Source: Natribaculum luteum
GTDB lineage: Archaea; Halobacteriota; Halobacteria; Halobacteriales; Natrialbaceae
Reading direction: 5' to 3'
DNA: 64,000 nt
Assembly: GCF_023008545.1 (NCBI RefSeq)
Contig: NZ_CP095397.1
Location: forward strand, 248,001 to 312,000
The translations under genes were made by a program, and so were the position numbers. Below the pieces are notes generated by a model. That model saw only the letters and a list, made by a program, of their open reading frames with translations. It had not been told where the DNA came from and did no database searches. Within the stretch, counting starts at the first letter, position 1, and each line of letters begins with the position of its first letter. Below, piece after piece: positions 59,311-64,000 of this stretch.

Positions 59311-60372
59311 CTAGACGTCGACTGCGAACGAGTCGTACGCAGCCGCCTCGGCCGCGAACGCGCCGAGGAGCGCCGCTACCTCCTCGAGATCGCTGACGTC
59401 GACGAGTTCGACCGGCGTGTGCATATACCGGTTGGGAACGCTGACGACCTGCGAGGGGACGCCGCCACGAGCAGTGTAGAAGGCGTCGGCGTCCGTCCCG
59501 GTGCCGACGCCCGATGCCTCGAGTTGCACGTCGATGTCGGCGTCTGCGGCGGCCTCGCGGACGGCCTGACAGAGGACGGGGTGATTGGTGCTCCCGCGGG
59601 CGACCACTGGGCCGTCGCCGACCGAGACGTCGCTTCGCTTCTCGCCGGGGGCCGTCGGGTAGTCGAGTGCGTGCGTGACGTCGACGGCGACGACGGCGTC
59701 GGGGTCGAGTTCGAAGCCGATCATCTCGGCCCCTCGCCGTCCGACCTCCTCCTGGACGGTGCTGACCGCGTAGACCGTCGCCTCCGCGTCCGCGTCGACG
59801 GCCCGTCGCAGCCCCTCCGCTGCGGTCCAGGTCCCGACGCGGTTGTCGATCCCGCGGCCGGCGAGTCGGTCGTCGGTGAGCCAGGAGTACGTCGAGGAGA
59901 TCGTGATCGGATCGCCGACCTCGACGCGCTCGCGGGCCGCGTCGCCGTCCGATGCGCCCACGTCGATCCAGAGGTCCGACACGTCGGGTTCGTCGCCGTC
60001 GTCGTCCCGGAGGTGAATCGCCGTCTGGCCGACGACGCCCTCGACGGGACCGTCCGCCGCGTGAATCGTCACGTGCTGACCCCGGGAGACGGTGGCGTCG
60101 GCACCGCCGATCCGGCCGGGGCGGACGAAGCCGTCGTCGTCGATCGCGCGGACGATGAAGCCGATCTCGTCCGCGTGGCCGGTCAGGACGACCGACGGCG
60201 CGTCGGCCGCACCCTCCGAGACCGCGACCGCGTTGCCGTAGTCGTCCGTCCAGACATCGTCTGCGAACTCGGCGACGTACTCGAGCCAGACGCGCTGGCC
60301 GCGCGTCTCGTAGCCCGCAGGGGAGGGTGTCTCGAGCAGGTCGGTCAAGAAGTCGCGTGCCTGTGAGTCCAT
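59311..60372 (-). CDS. M42-family metallopeptidase (glutamyl aminopeptidase/endoglucanase type)
   Basis: 353 aa. Di-metal ligands appear in VVLTGHADEIGFIV near 63-72, RGIDNRVGTW near 172, the VQEEVGRRGAEMIGF catalytic Glu pair near 207, and VDVTHALDYP near 227; the late His is in NRYMHTPVELV near 313. Members are tetrahedral aminopeptidases working downstream of the proteasome. ATG 60372 gives the usual MDSQARDFLTDLLETPSPAG start. Confidence 0.92.
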   Translation of the reverse strand: MDSQARDFLTDLLETPSPAGYETRGQRVWLEYVAEFADDVWTDDYGNAVAVSEGAADAPSVVLTGHADEIGFIVRAIDDDGFVRPGRIGGADATVSRGQHVTIHAADGPVEGVVGQTAIHLRDDDGDEPDVSDLWIDVGASDGDAARERVEVGDPITISSTYSWLTDDRLAGRGIDNRVGTWTAAEGLRRAVDADAEATVYAVSTVQEEVGRRGAEMIGFELDPDAVVAVDVTHALDYPTAPGEKRSDVSVGDGPVVARGSTNHPVLCQAVREAAADADIDVQLEASGVGTGTDADAFYTARGGVPSQVVSVPNRYMHTPVELVDVSDLEEVAALLGAFAAEAAAYDSFAVDV

Positions 60373-60490
60373 GATACGACGTGTCGACGGGCGAATTTGA
60401 AGCTGTTGGCTCCCTACCTGCCGGCCTCGAGCGTCGCAGTCGATGGAGACCGGCACAATCCCTAAGTAATCGCTCGTCGACTGTCGTCGT

Positions 60491-60781
60491 ATGAGCGACA
60501 AGAAATTCACGTTCATCGAACTGCACTTAGACGGCGACACTCAGTTCGGCCCGACGAGCATCCCCGGTCTCGAGACCGTCGACGAGTCCGAGGAAGCCGA
60601 ACGCGACGAGTCCGAGGAAGCCAGCGCTGCAGCGGAGGAGGACTCGGGGAGAGGCGGGGCGATCGGCGCGCTCGTCGGTCTCGTCGCGCTCGTCGCGGTC
60701 GCCGTCGCGCTGAAGAAGTTCCGCGGCGACGACGACGAAGAGGTCGAACGGCGGGAAGAACCCGACGTCATCGTCAACTGA
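60491..60781 (+). CDS. Small acidic single-helix membrane protein
   Basis: 96 aa. Residues 1-52 acidic, one membrane segment at 53-72 (GGAIGALVGLVALVAVAVAL), then a charged tail. A conserved N-terminal KFTFIELHLDGDTQFGP segment suggests a real haloarchaeal family. Function unknown. Its TGA stop is the start of a family B element. Confidence 0.7.
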   Translation: MSDKKFTFIELHLDGDTQFGPTSIPGLETVDESEEAERDESEEASAAAEEDSGRGGAIGALVGLVALVAVAVALKKFRGDDDEEVERREEPDVIVN

Positions 60782-60860
60782 TAACGTCTGCTGTACGTCA
60801 TTCCCGAAAACCGCGAGCCGCCCGGCGGTCGTGTCGGAACTGACGGACAGCAGCCCGTCC
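60779..60860. repeat. Palindromic element, family B, begins on a stop codon
   Basis: Left arm TGATAACGTCTGCTGTACGT from the TGA at 60779-60781; right arm ends near 60860 with reverse complement ACGGGCTGCTGTCCGTCAG. Inner part has AACCGCG and the GGCGGTC stretch. It overlaps the upstream region of the next gene. Confidence 0.65.
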
Positions 60861-60912
60861 AACCGTTCGGCTCGTCCGAACGCTTTTGCGTTTCCTTCGC
60901 GTACGTACCGTC

Positions 60913-61869
60913 GTGAATCTCTACCGTAGTGTCCGGGCCGTCGCCGGGGCGTCCGGCGATCGTGCCATCGACTGGCACGCAGCCGCCGACGCCGCCAAAG
61001 CGTCGACGGATCCCGGCTCGATCTCGCTCGAGCCCGACGAGCGCGAGGGCTACGCTCGGGACGTTCGCGACGCCCGCAGGGAAGTGCGGGCGGTGGCAGA
61101 CCTCTCTTTCGACGTTCCGGAGACCGTCCAGATCCAGAATCGCCACCACTGGATCGACGCCAACGTCGAGACGTTCCGGCGGGTGATGGCCCCCGTCGAG
61201 GCCCACACCGGGTCGTTCCCTGGCGTCGCTCGGACGATAAACACCGGGACGATGACCGTTCTCCTCGCGTTTCTCGGCCGCAACGTCCTCGGACAGTACG
61301 ATCCACTCCTGCTCGCCGAGGCCCCCGACGACGACCACGCGCTTTACTTCGTCCGGCCGAACATCCGTCGTGTCGCCGACGTTCTCGAGGTCGACTACGA
61401 CCGCTTCCGGCGCTGGATCGCGTTCCACGAGGTGACCCACGCGGCCGAGTTCGGCGCAGCCCCGTGGCTGTCGGACCACCTCGAGGCGCGCATGCAGGAA
61501 GGAATCGACGCCCTCGCGGAGGGGTCGTTCGACAGGGAGGCGTTTCGCGAACTCGACGCGACGATGACCGTCGTCGAGGGCTACGCCGAGTTGCTGATGG
61601 ACCACGCCTTCGACGACGAGTACGAGGACCTCCGGCGAAAACTCGACGAACGACGGCAAGGACAGGGGCCGCTCCAGGGACTGTTCCGGCGGCTACTGGG
61701 ACTCGGACTGAAACGCCGTCAGTACGAGCGCGGGAAAGCCTTCTTCGAACACGTCGCGGCCGTCCGTGGGCTCGAGGCAGCGGGTGCAGTGTGGGACGGT
61801 CCCGAGAACCTCCCGACGCACGAGGAACTCGATGCACCCGGTGCCTGGATCCGGCGGGTCGATCCGTGA
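60913..61869 (+). CDS. Zinc-dependent metalloprotease family (DUF2342-like)
   Basis: 318 aa from the GTG at 60913. HEVTHAAEFGAAPW near 178-191 is the HExxH-type zinc motif with a downstream Glu, and VNLYRSVRAVAGASGDRAID opens the family domain. Such proteins are annotated as F420-biosynthesis-associated or zinc-dependent metalloproteases; the role is not proven. GTG chosen because it lies close to the typical spacing from the AT-rich segment near 60885; the TTG at 60886 is an alternative. Its TGA is the first three bases of a family B element. Confidence 0.82.
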   Translation: MNLYRSVRAVAGASGDRAIDWHAAADAAKASTDPGSISLEPDEREGYARDVRDARREVRAVADLSFDVPETVQIQNRHHWIDANVETFRRVMAPVEAHTGSFPGVARTINTGTMTVLLAFLGRNVLGQYDPLLLAEAPDDDHALYFVRPNIRRVADVLEVDYDRFRRWIAFHEVTHAAEFGAAPWLSDHLEARMQEGIDALAEGSFDREAFRELDATMTVVEGYAELLMDHAFDDEYEDLRRKLDERRQGQGPLQGLFRRLLGLGLKRRQYERGKAFFEHVAAVRGLEAAGAVWDGPENLPTHEELDAPGAWIRRVDP

Positions 61870-61953
61870 TAATGATGGCTGTGACTGGGTGCCGACGCAA
61901 CCGCACGATGGTTCGCGGTTGCGGCGGTAACGACTCACAGCCATCGTTATGAG
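61867..61953. repeat. Palindromic element, family B, begins on a stop codon
   Basis: Left arm TGATAATGATGGCTGTGACT, inner stem GCAACCGC at 61897-61904 with GCGGTTGC at 61915-61922, right arm ending 61953 (reverse complement CTCATAACGATGGCTGTGAG). Convergent gap to the minus-strand gene ending at 61982. Confidence 0.75.
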
Positions 61954-61981
61954 TCGGCCGTCCTCGTAACGTCTGCTCGTA

Positions 61982-62182
61982 TCACTGGACGACCCAGAGC
62001 AGATACCACAGTAACGCCCCGCCAGCGAGGAGGCCGCCGACGATCGAGAGGACGACGACGAGGAGCGACGCGCCCCCCTGTACCGCGATCATTCCCCCGG
62101 AGAGACCGACCAGCAGGACGAAGCCAGCCTTGAGTCGTCCGAGGTCCTCGACTGGACCGTCACCCGGTTTCGACCCCATCAT
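61982..62182 (-). CDS. Small two-helix membrane protein
   Basis: 66 aa, two hydrophobic segments at about 18-36 and 38-62 (SLLVVVLSIVGGLLAGGALL). The ATG at 62182 overlaps the stop of the next gene (ATGA), so the two are translationally coupled; a second ATG follows at once at 62179. No family recognised. Confidence 0.65.
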   Translation of the reverse strand: MMGSKPGDGPVEDLGRLKAGFVLLVGLSGGMIAVQGGASLLVVVLSIVGGLLAGGALLWYLLWVVQ

Positions 62183-62562
62183 CGCAGTTCGTGGGGTGCA
62201 CTGACGTGCATCGAGACGAACAGCCAGGTGCCGTCGTGATGCTCGAGCGTGCCACTCCAGCGAGTCTCGAATCGTCGTCGCGTCTCTGCTTCCGTTTCTC
62301 GGTCGGTCCACTCGAAGACGACCTCGTCGGCGAAGACGGCGTAGCCGTCGCGTTCGTCGACGACGAGCCCCTCGCTCTCGACGGACCAGTCGTCGGTCGT
62401 CCGGGTCTGCTCGAGCAAGCCGTCGGCGACCTCGTCGTAGCCGTACAGCGCCTCGCTCACGCCGAACTTGACCGTCGACTCGTCGTCCAGAAAGTACGGA
62501 TAGAGTGGTTCGCCGCGACGCAGGGCCTCGTAGTAGTCACGAATGACCGCTTCGGCACTCAT
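62179..62562 (-). CDS. NTF2/SnoaL-like protein
   Basis: 127 aa. IRDYYEALRRGEPLYPYFLD near 7-26, KFGVSEALYGYDEVADGLLE, then strands ending WSGTLEHHDGTWLFVSMHVS; this is the cone-shaped NTF2-like fold. Members are enzymes or ligand-binding proteins; no active-site set is obvious. Overlaps the small membrane gene downstream. Confidence 0.8.
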   Translation of the reverse strand: MSAEAVIRDYYEALRRGEPLYPYFLDDESTVKFGVSEALYGYDEVADGLLEQTRTTDDWSVESEGLVVDERDGYAVFADEVVFEWTDRETEAETRRRFETRWSGTLEHHDGTWLFVSMHVSAPHELR

Positions 62563-62662
62563 GTGTCACGGCTCGATGGCAATCGGTAAAGCACCACCGG
62601 CTACCGGCTACGGGATCGAATTGCCGGCTCGCCGGCGACGGCGAGACGAACCGCGCCTGCGA

Positions 62663-63214
62663 TCACATGAAGCCGCGGTCGACCTCGTCGGTCTCGATGA
62701 GATCGTCGAGTTCCGCGTCGAGCAGTTCGTCGGCCTCCTCGAACCGACCGGAGAGCTCCTCGAGTTCGTCGGGTCGGTCGTACTGGTCGTACTCCATCGG
62801 CCCGAAGGCGGGGCTCTCTACGGCGTCCATCACGTCCTCGAAGAAGGCGTCCGGGGTCGTCGGCGCGTCAGCGTGGGTCTTGACGACCTCCTCGAGGCGG
62901 GTCGCCTGCGTCTCGGCGTGATCCTCGTCTTCGGGCGGCGACTGGACGGCAAAGCGGCCGCTCGCGTCCCGTTCGGGCATGAACGAGCCGATCTCGTCGT
63001 CGAGCTTTCTGGCGACCTGCGTGCCGACGCCACGGACCTCGAAGGGATTCTTGGCGTAGGTCTTCAGGAAGAAGACGCCGGCGCGGGGATGCGCGAGGTA
63101 CATGTCTTCGCCGACGCCTCGCGATCGGTCGCCGGCGACTGCTCGCCAGTCGTCCGGATCGACGTCCCGTTCGACGACGTCCTCGAGTATATCCTGCCAC
63201 TCGCGAATCCGCAT
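62663..63214 (-). CDS. Conserved haloarchaeal soluble protein, function unknown
   Basis: 183 aa, acidic, with an N-terminal conserved-looking block (REWQDILEDVVERDVDPDDW, MYLAHPRAGVFFLKTYAKNP, GTQVARKLDDEIGSFMPERD) and a helical C-terminal tail rich in Glu and Asp. No motif or signal recognised. ATG 63214 is a clean start. Confidence 0.65.
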   Translation of the reverse strand: MRIREWQDILEDVVERDVDPDDWRAVAGDRSRGVGEDMYLAHPRAGVFFLKTYAKNPFEVRGVGTQVARKLDDEIGSFMPERDASGRFAVQSPPEDEDHAETQATRLEEVVKTHADAPTTPDAFFEDVMDAVESPAFGPMEYDQYDRPDELEELSGRFEEADELLDAELDDLIETDEVDRGFM

Positions 63215-63388
63215 ACGTACTCCTTTCTCGGCGGGCGGAAAGAACGTATCGATCGCGACGAACTCGCAGACGTCGCGTTCGTACCGCGGCCACTCAATAC
63301 GCTATTTCCAGTCCCACGACGACCGCGCTGCCGGAACGAAAAGCCTACGACGACTCGCTCGACAGGAACGGTAAGAACTGATTTCCAG

Positions 63389-63640
63389 ATGTCTCGCCGA
63401 CGTTTCGCCTCGTTCGTCGACCTCTTTCTCGCCACGCCGGCGAAGAGTGCGCTACTCTCGGTCTGTCCGCTCGCGCTGGCACTCGCACAGCTTCTCAACA
63501 GCTACGCGAACGGCTTCTCGCCGACTGTCGCCGTCGCGTTCGCCGCCACGATGGTCGCGTTCGCCGTCGTCGCCACCGGCCACCACGCCGCCGAGTATCG
63601 ACTGCGACGACTCGAGGGGGGCAGTCGGCCGCCGAACTGA
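63389..63640 (+). CDS. Small two-helix membrane protein
   Basis: 83 aa. Two hydrophobic segments (about 21-42 SALLSVCPLALALAQLL, 47-68 TVAVAFAATMVAFAVVATGH) and an Arg-rich end. ATG 63389 is taken as start; the very long upstream frame crosses the minus-strand gene at 62663-63214 and is rejected. Converges on the SPW gene. Confidence 0.6.
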   Translation: MSRRRFASFVDLFLATPAKSALLSVCPLALALAQLLNSYANGFSPTVAVAFAATMVAFAVVATGHHAAEYRLRRLEGGSRPPN

Positions 63641-63655
63641 CGACCGCTTCGATCG

Positions 63656-64000
63656 TCAGGACGTCCGCGCTTCTCGCTCGGTCGCGACCGTGCGCGCCTC
63701 GCGGGCCTCGTAGGCGTTGTAGCCTGCGAGGACAGCGATGAGCAGCCCCGAGACGGCGGTACTCCAGAAGAGCCCGCCGGCCATCGCGAGGATGGCGGCC
63801 GCGACGATCAGCCAGATGCCCAAAAGCGTCACGAGCGACGCGACGCCGACGGACAGCGGGACGTCGTTGTACAGCCGGTAGTAGTTGTAGCCGGCCGCGA
63901 GGAAGACGACTGCGCCGACCACGACGTTGTTCCACAGCGCAGCCTGCGGGACCTGATATATGAGCACGGAGATGGCGACCCACGCCCCGATCACGGAGAC
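63656..64000 (-). CDS. SPW-repeat membrane protein, N-terminus cut by window edge
   Basis: At least 112 aa with four membrane segments arranged as two similar halves (GAWVAISVLIYQ with LWNNVVVGAVVFLAAGYNYY, and GIWLIVAAAILAM with FWSTAVSGLLIAVLAGYNAY), which matches the SPW repeat family. A GTG at 63994 is the last possible start in the window, but the frame stays open to 64000, so more N-terminal residues may follow. Function unknown. Confidence 0.7.
   Translation of the reverse strand, partial: VSVIGAWVAISVLIYQVPQAALWNNVVVGAVVFLAAGYNYYRLYNDVPLSVGVASLVTLLGIWLIVAAAILAMAGGLFWSTAVSGLLIAVLAGYNAYEAREARTVATEREARTS

Overview
The window is haloarchaeal chromosome-type DNA: high GC, proteins rich in Asp and Glu, Tat-type lipoprotein signals, archaeal information genes (Orc1/Cdc6, Spt5, SecE, L37e, LSm, MBF1, TiaS, a Bat-type HTH regulator), and many starts that sit about 27 nt downstream of a TATA box, as expected for leaderless haloarchaeal mRNAs. 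The gene content fits a member of the Natrialbales, but that placement is inference from general resemblance; no 16S gene is present.

Layout. 1-5511 is a gas vesicle cluster: gvpA and gvpO on the minus strand, and gvpF-G-H-(I position)-J-K-L-M on the plus strand, with overlapping start and stop codons. 5.5-31.4 kb is a core-like stretch of mixed metabolic, redox and regulatory genes: Gfo/Idh/MocA oxidoreductase, glutaredoxin, a MutS-family ATPase with helix-hairpin-helix, HAD phosphatase, DyP-like Tat protein, OsmC, AN1-rhomboid, endonuclease V, SDR, glycerate kinase, Get3/ArsA ATPase, aminotransferase, CinA-type amidase, a four-PAS Bat-like regulator, a DRG-type GTPase and TiaS. 31.4-32.7 kb is a lower-GC island with a MerB-like protein that lacks one catalytic cysteine. 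32.7-38.1 kb holds an archaeal HTH regulator, an aldehyde dehydrogenase, a V4R-like sensor, a second glutaredoxin and a purine permease. 38.1-40.5 kb is the most unusual region: a hexanucleotide microsatellite, five copies of a box containing CACCCATTCAAACGTTT, and three 44-bp iterons beside an orc1/cdc6 gene, which together look like a replication origin. 40.5-64 kb returns to core genes: KTN potassium regulator, DNA methylase, Ca/Na exchanger, GST-like reductase, DUF5788-polX-Mut7-C unit, secE-spt5, a sugar-acid dehydratase, an AlaX-type editor, MBF1, tRNA-Leu(GAG), purF, LSm-L37e, an M42 peptidase and small membrane proteins.

Two short genes below 60 codons were recovered by reading: secE (52427-52600) and rpl37e (58870-59046). 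Each overlaps its partner gene (spt5 and lsm).

The main unexplained signal is a set of short palindromic elements of at least two families. Most lie at the 3' ends of genes, several begin exactly on the upstream gene's TGA stop codon, and four occupy convergent intergenic gaps. One copy is nested inside another, and one supplies the last residues of a protein. They may be mobile MITE-like elements that act, or have been adopted, as transcription terminators.
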